Source of the DNA: Salipiger sp. H15
GTDB taxonomy: Bacteria; Pseudomonadota; Alphaproteobacteria; Rhodobacterales; Rhodobacteraceae
Length of the DNA stretch: 64,000 bases
Direction: 5' to 3'
Assembly (NCBI RefSeq): GCF_040409955.1
Contig: NZ_CP123384.1
Coordinates: forward strand, 2,055,501-2,119,500
This document shows, in pieces, positions 8,120 through 16,827 of the stretch. The position numbers were made by a program, and so were the translations under genes. Positions within the stretch are counted from its first letter, which is position 1, and every line of letters begins with the position of its first letter. Under the pieces are notes generated by a model. It worked only from the letters and a program-made list of their open reading frames with translations. It was not told the DNA's origin and did no database searches.

Positions 8120-8465
8120 GTATGCCCCCTGTATTCCCGCCTGCCGGTGGCGTCTGTCGCGCCTTGCCGGATGTCCCTTCTGCCGGTGTCCGAAATCCGT
8201 GCCGTTGCCGTGCCGGGTGTCTGGTCCGCTGCCGTGGCGGGCCCGCCGGGCCGGCCTCGATCTGCCAGCCCCGGCCAGCCGGGGCGGATCGCGCGGATCG
8301 GCCAGCTGCGCTGGCGTCGCTGCGGTCGCGGACCGGAACGTCCCGGTTTTTCGCGGATCGTAACGGGTGGCGCAGATCAAGAAAAGCCATCAAAGCCGTG
8401 ATCGGCGGATTTTCCCTGAAATGCCTGTTCTAGAATCGCGGGAAGCAGGCTAGGTCCCTCGGACC
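8120..8465. other. Intergenic gap between SPOR lipoprotein gene and tRNA-Ser
   Basis: 346 bp without a convincing gene. It must hold the promoter of the lipoprotein-dac-tmk-holB operon and that of the tRNA. TAGAAT near 8434 is a possible tRNA -10 box, but no clear -35 partner was seen. Confidence 0.4.
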
Positions 8466-8555
8466 GGAGGTTTGGCAGAGTGGTCGAATGCGGCGGTCTT
8501 GAAAACCGTTGGGCGTGTGAGCGTCCCGTGGGTTCGAATCCCACAGCCTCCGCCA
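8466..8555 (+). tRNA. serT: tRNA-Ser (anticodon UGA)
   Basis: A 90-nt class II tRNA. Acceptor strand GGAGGTT pairs with AGCCTCC, followed by discriminator G and an encoded CCA (8553-8555). The anticodon loop CTTGAAA within GGCGGTCTTGAAAACCG gives UGA. A long variable arm follows, and GGGTTCGAATCCC is the T-loop. It reads UCA and related serine codons. The DNA just downstream carries an integrase remnant, so the 3' end has probably been an integration site. Confidence 0.95.
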
Positions 8556-8749
8556 TTTATTCAGCTTATATTACTGATATTCGGTGAGCTTTCCGCCACT
8601 CTTGATGGTCAGCCCACACTCGGCCCCACTCGGCAAAAGCACGAAAAGGTCGCTTTCGGATCAAACGCATCCTGATGCATTCGGAAACATATGGAGAACG
8701 CCTGCGAAGGGCGTAGGTGTTCCATCCGAATACTCCGTAGCCGCGGGTG

Positions 8750-8928
8750 CAGGATGTTTCCGAGCGACCCTTTGACAAGGTTGGTCGTGTGGCGGATCAA
8801 GTCCGCCGGACGTCGGAAGAACGCAAGGCATGTCGCTCAAGCTCGGTCATGGCTCCGAAGTGGTCACCTTAAGGTACTATGGGAAGATGAGCGGCGAGCG
8901 GCGAGGAGACATCTTCGAAGCCGTCTAA
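8750..8928 (+). pseudogene. C-terminal remnant of a tyrosine-type integrase
   Basis: In one frame, from about 8765, the sequence reads DKVGRVADQVRRTSEERKA. After a one-base slip near 8836 it continues MSLKLGHGSEVVTLRYYGKM and ends SGERRGDIFEAV at a TAA (8926-8928). This matches the end of phage/island integrases, where an ERKAWSQxLGH segment is followed by TLxxYG carrying the catalytic Tyr. The frameshift and the missing body show it is dead. Its place 200-370 bp past a tRNA-Ser 3' end fits a site-specific island insertion. The 200 bp between (8556-8750) hold no intact gene. Confidence 0.6.
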
Positions 8929-8964
8929 GACGATGTTCGCTCGACGGCTGACGAGACCGAATTG

Positions 8965-10352
8965 ATGCTTGCCTGCCATGAACACCGGCTCGCGCCCGGC
9001 ACGCCCGAATTCGAGCGCGCCGAACAGATGGTCTATGCACGTGATTAGCCTTCCGGCAGCCAGATCGTCTATTTCGGTGACAGTCTCACAGATTTCGGTG
9101 TCGTGTTCGAAGCCCCGGTCCAGTCATTGACCGTGCAGATTCTCCCCGGGTTCATTGCCGCGCTGGGTCCGGACCCGGCGCCGGAAGAAGTCGCCTTCGC
9201 CGAGCTGCAAGCGCGGCAACTGGCCACTCAGCAGGCACTCTTCGAAACGCAGGCCCTCGGGTTCGGACCAGAAAATGCCGTTACGAACGAGGTCACCCAC
9301 GCCAGCTATAGCGGCGAAATCAGCGGCGACACGGTCCTGAATTTGGCCAATGCCGGCGCGCGGGCGCTGGGAACGCAAGAGCCCTTCGGGCCCGGCACGC
9401 GCTATGACTCCAATCTGGGCGCGCAGCTGGCACGCTTCGCCGATCTGCAGGCAGGGACGGTGGCGCCCGACGCCAGCGCCGTGCTCTTCATCGGGGCGAA
9501 TGACCTTTCCGATGCCGTCGGGGATGCCCTGGATCAGCCGCGCGGCTGCGCGTGAGCTGCATTCGGCGGGTGTCGCGACGGTCCATTTCGGCACGCTTCC
9601 AGTCGGTTCGTTCTTTCCGGTCAGCGACGCGCTCGACGATATGACGTCGGGCCTGTCTGGTCTGGCGGTCGACCTTTACAACGAGCTATTGGCCGCGCGT
9701 GCCTCGGGTTTGCGGGGCGAGGGGATTGGGGTCGAGATGATCGACTATGGCGCCGTGGCCAGCGCCATCACCGAGGACCCAGGCGGGTTCGGCATCATTG
9801 CCGGGCGCTCCGAGTTTCTCATCGACGGTGCGCCCTTCGACAGCGATCAGGTGGGGTTCTGGGACCCGATCCACCCGGCCGAAGCCGTGCACCAGGCTTG
9901 GGGGGCCTACGCCGCCTTCGTGATGGAGAGGGCGGCAGCACCTCGGCGCTGAGCAACGTCAGCACGCTCAACTTCCAGACAAGTGACGACAATGCGGTCT
10001 TTGCGATGGGCGGCAATGACACGGTTCTTGCGCTGGCGGGCGATGACGTCTTCATCTTTGTCCAGGACACGCTCGAGGGGAGGCGACCCCGTCGCAGGAC
10101 CTGTTCAAGGGCGGATCGGGCAGGGACGCGCTCTACGTGGTCCTCGATGAAGCGACCTTCGACGCCTTCGTGACGCGCGGGGCGACGTCGGTCCTTTCGA
10201 GCCTGGGCATATCCATCTCGAGCATTGAATCCGTGGTCGCAATCGATGGGCGTGGCCAGGTTGAAGCGGCGCTGAGCGCCTTCGCGTGGTTCCAGTTCGG
10301 CGACTATTGGGGGCTCATTCCCGCACCTTCGTCCGCCGATCTTCTGGTATGA
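8965..10352 (+). pseudogene. Broken SGNH/GDSL hydrolase with C-terminal RTX-like region
   Basis: Fragments in all three plus frames assemble into one protein. The start ATG at 8965 leads to an in-frame TAG at 9046-9048. The same frame then gives SQIVYFGDSLTDFG (GDSL block I) and VLFIGANDLSDAVG (GxND block III), breaking near 9550. The next frame has VATVHFGTLPVGSFFP and the block V sequence FWDPIHPAEAVHQAWG (DxxH). After another slip near 9950, NAVFAMGGNDTVLALAGDD looks like an RTX repeat, and a final slip near 10085-10130 leads to the end at 10352. The intact ancestor was probably a secreted lipase or phospholipase exported by a type I system. At least one nonsense and three frameshift lesions make function unlikely. 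Confidence 0.75.
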
Positions 10353-10447
10353 CCTGCCACGGCTCCTGCCGAGAAGGAAAGCACCGGGAAGGTAGTATCC
10401 GCTCGAAATGAGCAGACGGAGCTTGTTCCTTTCACCTTGTTCCTTTG

Positions 10448-10459
10448 GAGAGCGCTCTC
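10448..10459. promoter_or_regulatory. LacI/GalR-type operator candidate
   Basis: GAGAGCGCTCTC is a perfect 12-bp palindrome with the central CG usual for LacI-family operators. It lies 109 bp before the start of the enolase-superfamily gene. No LacI-type regulator gene is in the window. Confidence 0.45.
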
Positions 10460-10567
10460 GACCAGAAGCAACATCTGGAACGTCAAGAGGCCGATTGCGC
10501 AATATCTTGACCAAATGCGCCAAGGAACTGCAACATTCCATAGTCCGAGTCGCAATCCGAGGGAAAC

Positions 10568-11677
10568 ATGGCCACGATCGAGCGCGTCGAGATATTCATG
10601 GCGAACCTGCTTCCGAAGGTGAAGCGCACCGACGCGATCCAGAGCTTCGTGAGCCAGGAAACGCCTTTCGTGCGGATCACGGATGCCGACGGCGCAAGCG
10701 GGCTCGGCTATTCCTACACGATCGGGCAGGGCGGTCCTGCGATCATGTCGCTCCTGCGCGAGACGCTGGTGCCCCGGCTGATCGGGCAGGAGGCCGAGGC
10801 GATCGAGCGCATCTGGCGCGACCTGCTGTTCTCGACCCATGCAACCAGCGTCGGGCCGATCACCTCGCTTGCACTGGCGGCGGTGGACACGGCGCTTTGG
10901 GACCTGCGCTGCAAGCGGGCGGGGCTGCCGCTTTGGCGCATGCTGGGTGGGGCGAAAGACAGCGTTCCGATGTACACGACCGAAGGCGGCTGGCTGCACA
11001 TCGAGACCGGCGATCTTGTCGCCGATGCGCTTTCGGCGCAGGCCGCCGGGTTCGCGGGCAGCAAGGTCAAGATCGGGCGCCCGCACCTGAGCGAAGACCG
11101 GGAGCGGCTCACCGCTGTCCGCGAGGCCGTGGGTCCCGGGTTCGAGATCATGGTGGACGCCAACCAGTCCTTCAATCTCGCCGAGGCGACCCGCCGCGCG
11201 AAGGTGCTCGAGCCGCTCGACATCGCCTGGTTCGAGGAGCCGATGCCGGCGGACGACGTGGCCTCTCACGCGGTGCTGTCGGCGCGGACCTCGGTGCCGG
11301 TGGCCGTTGGCGAGAGCATGTATTCGCTCAGCCAGTTCAAGGACTACCTCGTCGGAAACGCGGCAAGCATCGTGCAAGTGGACGTCGCGCGCATCGGAGG
11401 GATCACGCCCTGGATGAAGGTCGCCCACATGGCGGAGGCGCACAATGTGCCGGTCTGTCCGCACTTCCTGATGGAGCTGCACGTGAGCCTCGTCTGCGCG
11501 ATCCCGAATGCGCCGTGGCTGGAATACATCCCGCAGCTCGATGATCTGACGAAGGCGCCGATGCGGATGGAGAACGGCCGGGCCTACCCGAGCGACAGCC
11601 CCGGCCTCGGGATCGATTGGGACGAGGACAGACTTGCCGCGTCCCGGGTCGAGGGGCTGGATTTCACCACCGGCTAG
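10568..11677 (+). CDS. Mandelate racemase/muconate-lactonizing enzyme family protein
   Basis: A 369-aa member of the enolase superfamily. The N-terminal capping domain comes first; then a TIM barrel with KxK on the second strand (GSKVKIG), metal ligands Asp in MVDANQ, Glu in WFEEP and Glu in AVGES, and a late His in CPHFLMELH. These residues abstract a proton alpha to a carboxylate, giving racemisation, cycloisomerisation or sugar-acid dehydration. KxK plus His resembles the mandelate racemase subgroup, where many members are sugar-acid dehydratases; the substrate is not predictable. It starts ATGGCCACG with GAGGGAAAC ahead. It stands alone in an accessory stretch, with a LacI-like operator upstream. 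Confidence 0.85.
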   Translation: MATIERVEIFMANLLPKVKRTDAIQSFVSQETPFVRITDADGASGLGYSYTIGQGGPAIMSLLRETLVPRLIGQEAEAIERIWRDLLFSTHATSVGPITSLALAAVDTALWDLRCKRAGLPLWRMLGGAKDSVPMYTTEGGWLHIETGDLVADALSAQAAGFAGSKVKIGRPHLSEDRERLTAVREAVGPGFEIMVDANQSFNLAEATRRAKVLEPLDIAWFEEPMPADDVASHAVLSARTSVPVAVGESMYSLSQFKDYLVGNAASIVQVDVARIGGITPWMKVAHMAEAHNVPVCPHFLMELHVSLVCAIPNAPWLEYIPQLDDLTKAPMRMENGRAYPSDSPGLGIDWDEDRLAASRVEGLDFTTG

Positions 11678-11990
11678 ACGAGGATCGGACCGCTTCACCG
11701 CGCTGGGGTCATTTGCCAGCGTCAGTCGGGTGAGCGATGCCTTGTCCAAGGGGGACCGGATTGCTGACGACGGCGTGATGCCCAAGACGTTCCGGAACGA
11801 CCACCCGCGCTGCACTTTGCCTGACCGGCAGGTTTGGGCTGGCCCCGGTCGAAGGCGGAACTTGGCTCGTTCGTCAACAAGTCCCAGCCAGGGATCCCCT
11901 CCGGAGAATTCCAAGCTGGAACGGGGACGTTTTCGGGGATCACATCACCTTCGCTGCATCCGCGCGGTCTGGGGCCGACCAAGAGCTGCG
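11678..11990. other. Convergent intergenic gap, no gene seen
   Basis: 313 bp between the enolase-superfamily gene and the convergent metallophosphoesterase gene. Open frames on both strands are short and unlike any family I know. It may be decayed mobile DNA. Confidence 0.35.
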
Positions 11991-13010
11991 TCACTCGGCC
12001 CCCTTGCGATCATAGGCACCGAAAAGTTCGGGATCGAGGCCCTTGCGGTCGAACACCCCCTTCAGCGCGATGTTGGCGATCTCGGGTCCATGCTCCGTCA
12101 TCGTCACCCACATGACGTGGTCGACGTTTCCGGGCCCCTCGTGGTGGAAGGACGCTCCGGCAGGTCCCATCGTGATGTGCTCATAGCCGTCGATGTTGTC
12201 GTGGTCGTAGAAGTGCAGATGGCCGGCGATGATGGTGTGATCCCGTCCCTTGAGCATGTCCTCGATCGCCATGTAGCTGTCCGAAGGGTTCTCCCAGGCA
12301 GGCTCATGGAGGAACAGGAATGTCCAGCGCACGTCCGGGTTCTGCGCCAGGGCATTCCGGACGAAGCTGGTCTGCGCCTCGCTGAACTCTGCCTTCATCG
12401 CAAGCCCTGCAACGACGGACTCGTCCGACATGAACTCGGCCAGCATGCTCCTGGCGCGCTCCGGGTCTTCTGTCTGGAGCCGGTTGTAGAGCGCGATCTT
12501 GTCTTTCATCCCTGCCGGCGCCTCGCGGGGCGGGTCCTCGCTGTCGAGCACGAGGAACAGGGTGTCGCCGTAGACGAAGCTGTAATAGGTCGCGCCGAAC
12601 CTTTCGCGCCAGACCTTTTGCGCGACCGAATTTGCGATGTCGTGATTGCCGGGCGTCCGGAAGAACGGCGTCTCCATCTTCGCCAGCTTGGCGTCGACCT
12701 CGTCCCATTCGGCGTTCAGTTCCGCCGGATCATCACTGTAGCCTTCGATCAGGTCTCCGACGTTGATCACGAACTCGGGCTGCAGCAGCCGGACCTGCTC
12801 CGCCGCCAGGTCGAACGTACCTTCGACGTTGGCGCCCCCCGTCCGGTCGCCGATGACGATGAACTGAAAGTCGTTGGGGTTGTCGTTGAAATCTTCGGAC
12901 GTCCACGGTTTCGCGCCCGGGAGCGCAGCCGCGTCGTAGCTGAAATCCGCCGCAGTGCCGCTGGTTCCTGCAAGACTCAACAAGATCGCGAGGATCGCTC
13001 TCGGTCGCAT
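11991..13010 (-). CDS. Secreted metallophosphoesterase
   Basis: A 339-aa calcineurin-like phosphoesterase. It starts at 13010 with a signal peptide (MRPRAILAILLSLAG, cleaved near GTAA) and a GGGAGGA Shine-Dalgarno. The metal-binding motifs are in order: IGDRTGG, VGDLIEG, TPGNHDIAN and AGHLHFYDHD. These coordinate two metals and hydrolyse phosphomonoesters or diesters, here in the periplasm. The open frame extends to 13307, but the extra residues are not signal-like. It is divergent from the amidohydrolase gene, 317 bp apart. Base composition looks somewhat less GC-rich than the flanking core genes. Confidence 0.82.
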   Translation of the reverse strand: MRPRAILAILLSLAGTSGTAADFSYDAAALPGAKPWTSEDFNDNPNDFQFIVIGDRTGGANVEGTFDLAAEQVRLLQPEFVINVGDLIEGYSDDPAELNAEWDEVDAKLAKMETPFFRTPGNHDIANSVAQKVWRERFGATYYSFVYGDTLFLVLDSEDPPREAPAGMKDKIALYNRLQTEDPERARSMLAEFMSDESVVAGLAMKAEFSEAQTSFVRNALAQNPDVRWTFLFLHEPAWENPSDSYMAIEDMLKGRDHTIIAGHLHFYDHDNIDGYEHITMGPAGASFHHEGPGNVDHVMWVTMTEHGPEIANIALKGVFDRKGLDPELFGAYDRKGAE

Positions 13011-13327
13011 GGCCAGTCCTCCCTCTACTCGGCGAAGCAGCAGTACCATGGTGCCGAGGCTGGCATCATTGACGACGAACAATCCTCTCGTTGACGAGCG
13101 GCCACGAAGGCTCGCGGACCTGCCGACAAAAGCCAGGTCAGCGCCAGCGTGACGTGCCTCTCGAGGTGCCCGATCCGGCGAAGCGCGCCTTCCCCCGAGA
13201 GCATGCGGCGACCAAGTCGCGCACCTTCCGGCCTGTCGCCCTTCGAGAGTGGTGCGCCCCAACCGATCCTTGACGACGGTCAATGCGTCCACCCAGATCG
13301 CACTCATTACTTGCAGGCATTCACATC
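13011..13327. other. Divergent intergenic region
   Basis: 317 bp between the metallophosphoesterase and amidohydrolase genes. It should hold both promoters. No clear -35/-10 pair, palindrome or RNA was recognised. Confidence 0.35.
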
Positions 13328-14698
13328 ATGGGAGTGCGGCAAGTGAAGAGCGTCATCATCGATCGTCGTACCTTGCTGGCAATCGGCGCGGTTGGCGCTG
13401 CGATGGCGAAGTTCTGCACTCCGGGGGTCGCGCAGGTGTCCGTGCCGGAGGCGACGACCCTGTTCACCAACGTCGATATCTTCGACGGCAGGAGCGAGAC
13501 ACGCGCAGAAAGCATGAGCCTGCTGGTCGAAGGCAACAGGGTCGCGAAGATCGCGACCTCGATCAGCGCCCCTCCAGATGCGACTGTCATCGACGGAAAG
13601 GGCCACACGCTGATGCCCGGGATCATCGGTGCGCATGAGCACGTCATGCTGCAACTCTCCTATGCCGAGTTCTACTCGGTCGATGACAGGTATTTTGCCA
13701 TCGTCGCCACCCAAACGGCCAAGACCTATCTGATGAACGGATGGACCTCGATCCGCGATGCGGGCGGCAACACCTTCTCCCTGAAAAAGGCCATCGACAA
13801 CGGCGTCATCCCGGGGCCGCGCATCTTTCCCTCGGGCACCATGATCTCCCAGACCGGCGGTCATTGCGATCACAGCCTCGACAACGAGCCCTCACGGCTC
13901 ATCGGGGGTGAGCCTGATCCCGCCGTTCGCTTCGGCGACTGTGCGGTTGTCGACGGCGTCCCCGAAGTCCTTGAAGCGGCGCGCGACAATCTGAGGCGCG
14001 GCGCCACGCAGATCAAGATCGCGGTCGGCGGCGGCTTCGGTTCATTCGCCGACCCACTCGAGGTGGTCCAGTTCACTCCCGAGGAAATCCGCGCCGCCGT
14101 GCAGGCCGCCGAAGACTACAAGACCTATGTCATGGCGCACATCTACAACAACGACGGTATCAAGCGTGCCATCGAAAATGGCGTCAAGTGCATCGAGCAC
14201 GGCAACCTCGTCGATGAACCCACCCTGAGGCTGATGAAGGAAAAAGGCATCTGGCTGTCGCCGCAGGTGATCACCTTCGCCACCGAACCGATCGGCCTGA
14301 ATGCCGAGCAGAAAAGGAAACATGCCGAGGCCTTCGCCGGCATCGACAACATGTTCACGCTCACCAAGAAGATCGGCTTCGACAAGATCGCGTTCGGGTC
14401 AGACATCATCACCGACCCCAACCTGATCGCGCGCATGAACGAAGAATTCACGTTCCGCTCGAAATGGTTCTCGCCTGTCGAGATCCTGCGTCAGGCGACC
14501 TCCCTGAGCGGTGAGATGCTCGGCCTGTCCAAGCGTTTCAATCCCGGGAAACTGGGTGTGATCGAGGAAGGCGCCCTGGCTGACATACTGCTCGTCAACG
14601 GCAATCCGTTGACGGACCTCTCGCTCCTGACCAAGCCCGAAGAGAATCTGGCGCTCATCATGAAGGACGGGCGGATCTACAAGAACATGATCTCATGA
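13328..14698 (+). CDS. Secreted metal-dependent amidohydrolase (prolidase/imidazolonepropionase-like)
   Basis: About 456 aa. After a twin-arginine-like signal (DRRTLLAIGAVGAAMA), the usual amidohydrolase pattern follows: a beta-sandwich start (TLFTNVDIFDGRSE), the metal site HxH as GAHEHVM, further His in VMAHIYNND and CIEHGN, and the metal-binding Asp in FGSDI, then a closing sandwich (LADILLVNGNPL). Members cleave C-N bonds in dipeptides, cyclic amides or carbamates. Start choice is uncertain: ATG 13328 is used, but GTG 13343 is better placed after GGGAG and still keeps the signal; ATG 13283 would add 15 residues. The substrate is unknown. Confidence 0.8.
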   Translation: MGVRQVKSVIIDRRTLLAIGAVGAAMAKFCTPGVAQVSVPEATTLFTNVDIFDGRSETRAESMSLLVEGNRVAKIATSISAPPDATVIDGKGHTLMPGIIGAHEHVMLQLSYAEFYSVDDRYFAIVATQTAKTYLMNGWTSIRDAGGNTFSLKKAIDNGVIPGPRIFPSGTMISQTGGHCDHSLDNEPSRLIGGEPDPAVRFGDCAVVDGVPEVLEAARDNLRRGATQIKIAVGGGFGSFADPLEVVQFTPEEIRAAVQAAEDYKTYVMAHIYNNDGIKRAIENGVKCIEHGNLVDEPTLRLMKEKGIWLSPQVITFATEPIGLNAEQKRKHAEAFAGIDNMFTLTKKIGFDKIAFGSDIITDPNLIARMNEEFTFRSKWFSPVEILRQATSLSGEMLGLSKRFNPGKLGVIEEGALADILLVNGNPLTDLSLLTKPEENLALIMKDGRIYKNMIS

Positions 14699-14875
14699 TA
14701 GCCGAGAAGAGGGCCGGTCGCCGAACGGCGCCGATGAGCCCGTGGCGATTGGCCCCTCAATGCTGCCGCAGCGAGATCGGACGTGATCGACTTATCCGGT
14801 TTGGGCGCGGAGCGGGCTTGTGGCGGCGCAGCATCAGCTTCTGAAGTGTTTCAGGAAGGAGAGCGGACGTGTCGG

Positions 14876-15391
14876 TCATTTGCTCCGATGACCGGGCGTC
14901 TCCCGCAGCGGCGCAAGCGCCCGGTTCTCGACACTGATGCGCCAGGTCAGCATCGCGGCATTGAGCAGCGTGAACAGCGCAGCGATCCAGGTCAGTCCGA
15001 GCACCATTGGCGCGACGATTATCTCCGCCGCGACGAGCATGTAATTCGGGTGGGAGACATACCGGAACGGCCCCCGCTCGATCAGCGGCTCTTCGATCAC
15101 GATGATGCGCGTGGTCCACCGCGCCCCGAGGCTGGCGAGGATCCAGACCCGAAGGGCCTGAAGGACGACGAAGATGCAGAGCCAGCCGTAAGACAGGCTC
15201 CGGTCATGGCCGAAGACGACAAGGCAGAGCAGCCAGGCCGCGTGCATGAGCACCATCACCGGGTAATGCTCCCCGCCGACCTCACGCGCGCCGCGGGCCA
15301 GGAGGCGCGCGGTGTTCCGGCGCGCGAGCGCCAGCTCGCCAAGCCGCTGCAGCACGATGAAGCCGAGGAAGAGCGCCGTTCCGGTCTCCAT
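14876..15391 (-). CDS. Isoprenylcysteine carboxyl methyltransferase family protein (BpsB-like)
   Basis: A 171-aa integral membrane methyltransferase with four to five hydrophobic segments. The C-terminal signature RGPFRYVSHPNYMLVAAE is typical of the ICMT/phospholipid methyltransferase fold that binds S-adenosylmethionine. Its ATG overlaps the stop codon of the type III polyketide synthase (ATGA). In Bacillus subtilis the equivalent pair bpsA-bpsB makes triketide alkylpyrones and methylates them, so this protein most likely O-methylates the product of its partner. That assignment comes from the pairing, not from the sequence alone. Confidence 0.82.
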   Translation of the reverse strand: METGTALFLGFIVLQRLGELALARRNTARLLARGAREVGGEHYPVMVLMHAAWLLCLVVFGHDRSLSYGWLCIFVVLQALRVWILASLGARWTTRIIVIEEPLIERGPFRYVSHPNYMLVAAEIIVAPMVLGLTWIAALFTLLNAAMLTWRISVENRALAPLRETPGHRSK

Positions 15392-16455
15392 CACGCGGCC
15401 ATGGCCTCGACGGTGAACGGCAGGAAGGAGGCGGTGAAGCCGGGCCCTAGGGCGCAGGCCATCATCTGCCCCGTCCGGCCCGAGCCCAGCACCGATTGCA
15501 GCACGAACATGACCGTCGGAGCCGACATGTTGCCGGCACGGCGCAGGGTCTCGCGCTCGGCGTCGAGCGAGCCCTGGTTGAGATGCAGCGCGCCTTCGAG
15601 CGCCTCGACGACCTTGGCGCCTCCGGGGTGGCAGACGAAGCGGTCGATCCGCGTGTCGTCGAGCTCTGCTGCCCGCAGCGCCCCCTGCGCCGCGGCGCCG
15701 AATTCCTGCGTGACGAAATCCGGGATGGATCGATCGAAGACGACCCCGAAGCCGGTCTCGTCCACGTCCCAGCCCATGATCCCGAGCGTGTCCGGCCAGG
15801 TCTTCTGGTGTCCGGAGCCGAGCGTGACTTTCTGCTCCGACCGGGGCACCCCGGTCGAAAGGCAGGCTGCCGCGGCGCCATCGCCGAAAAGCACCGCCGC
15901 GATGATGTCCGCCTTCTGCAGGCGGTCGGCGCGGAAGGCGAGCGAGCAGGTCTCGACCACGACGAGCAGCACCCTCGATCCGGGCCGGCCCGCCGCCAGC
16001 AGTTCGGCCGTTGCCATCCCCGACACGCCCCCGGCGCAACCAAGACCGAAGACCGGCACCCGCAGGACGTTTTCGGGAAAGCCCATCTCGGCGAGCGCCT
16101 GCGCCTCGAGCGACGGCGTCGCGATGCCGGTCGAGCAGACGGTCACGACGACATCGACCTCCGAGCTTTCCCAGCCCGCATCCGCCAGCGCTGCGCGGGC
16201 CGCATCGACGAAGAGCGCCCTGGCGCCGGTCGCGAAGGCCTCTGCGCGGTCGGACCAGCCATGCGGGTCCGAGAACCAGGAGAGAGGCACCACCGAGTGG
16301 CGCGTGTCGATCCCGGCGGTGTCGAAGCTTTTCGAAAGGCGCTGGAAATCCGGATACTTCCGCCCGAAGATGAAGGCTGCGCGATCCCTCACCTCGTCCT
16401 GGCGCAGGCAATGTTGGGGAAGGGCCGTGGACAGCCCATGCAAATATACGCTCAT
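15391..16455 (-). CDS. Type III polyketide synthase (alkylpyrone/chalcone synthase family)
   Basis: A 354-aa condensing enzyme. The catalytic triad is intact: Cys in VFGLGCAGG, His in FVCHPGGAK and Asn in AGNMSAPT. Family members extend a fatty-acyl or aromatic-acyl CoA with malonyl-CoA and cyclise the chain to pyrones, resorcinols or phloroglucinols. The start MSVYLHGLSTALPQ at 16455 fits the family N-terminus; the open frame to 16806 is non-homologous. Translationally coupled to the downstream methyltransferase gene. In this lineage alkylpyrones are plausible membrane or signalling products; that is inference. Confidence 0.9.
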   Translation of the reverse strand: MSVYLHGLSTALPQHCLRQDEVRDRAAFIFGRKYPDFQRLSKSFDTAGIDTRHSVVPLSWFSDPHGWSDRAEAFATGARALFVDAARAALADAGWESSEVDVVVTVCSTGIATPSLEAQALAEMGFPENVLRVPVFGLGCAGGVSGMATAELLAAGRPGSRVLLVVVETCSLAFRADRLQKADIIAAVLFGDGAAAACLSTGVPRSEQKVTLGSGHQKTWPDTLGIMGWDVDETGFGVVFDRSIPDFVTQEFGAAAQGALRAAELDDTRIDRFVCHPGGAKVVEALEGALHLNQGSLDAERETLRRAGNMSAPTVMFVLQSVLGSGRTGQMMACALGPGFTASFLPFTVEAMAA

Positions 16456-16827
16456 CGCGGCACTTTCGCTGAGAGCCGCCTCCTCCCGGGCCCGGCACGC
16501 CGCCGGCCTTCCATGCGACCCATCACCGACAACGCGCGATGGCGGGCTCTGTTCCGCATGCCTGTCCGGAGGAAGCCCCGGCGGATGCGGAGGCAGTGCC
16601 GGACCCGGAGCATCATGCGGGGGCGAAGGGAGAGCCTGGGCGCAGGTGGAGCCAACCCATCGCCGCTCACGGCCCGTTCTTGAGGTTCGCCCTACCGTCA
16701 CCCGCGGCGGCGCAGCGTCCCAAGGGCGAACTCGCTTTTTGCGAGCCGTCCGGACGATTGCCGCACATGCGAAGCCCGGCGCTGCACGGGGAGCGCCGGG
16801 CTTCAAGTTCGGTCGCTTCGGTCCCGC
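16456..16827. other. Gap between phosphatase and polyketide-synthase genes
   Basis: 372 bp. It contains the hairpin at 16771-16804 and presumably the promoter of the polyketide synthase operon. No other feature was recognised. Confidence 0.4.
16771..16804 (-). terminator. GC-rich hairpin after the metallophosphoesterase gene
   Basis: Perfect 13-bp stem GAAGCCCGGCGCT/AGCGCCGGGCTTC with an 8-nt loop, 24 bp beyond the stop codon at 16828. No T-run follows, so it may act as a weak terminator or as an mRNA 3'-end stabiliser. Confidence 0.6.

Noticed and set aside
13011..13327. A small regulator gene on the minus strand starting near 13307
   Set aside because: The frame is only the upstream extension of the phosphoesterase gene and shows no helix-turn-helix.
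8531..14700. Search for attR, a second copy of the tRNA-Ser 3' end
   Set aside because: No copy of GGTTCGAATCCCAC or its end was found in the window, so the island's right boundary cannot be set.
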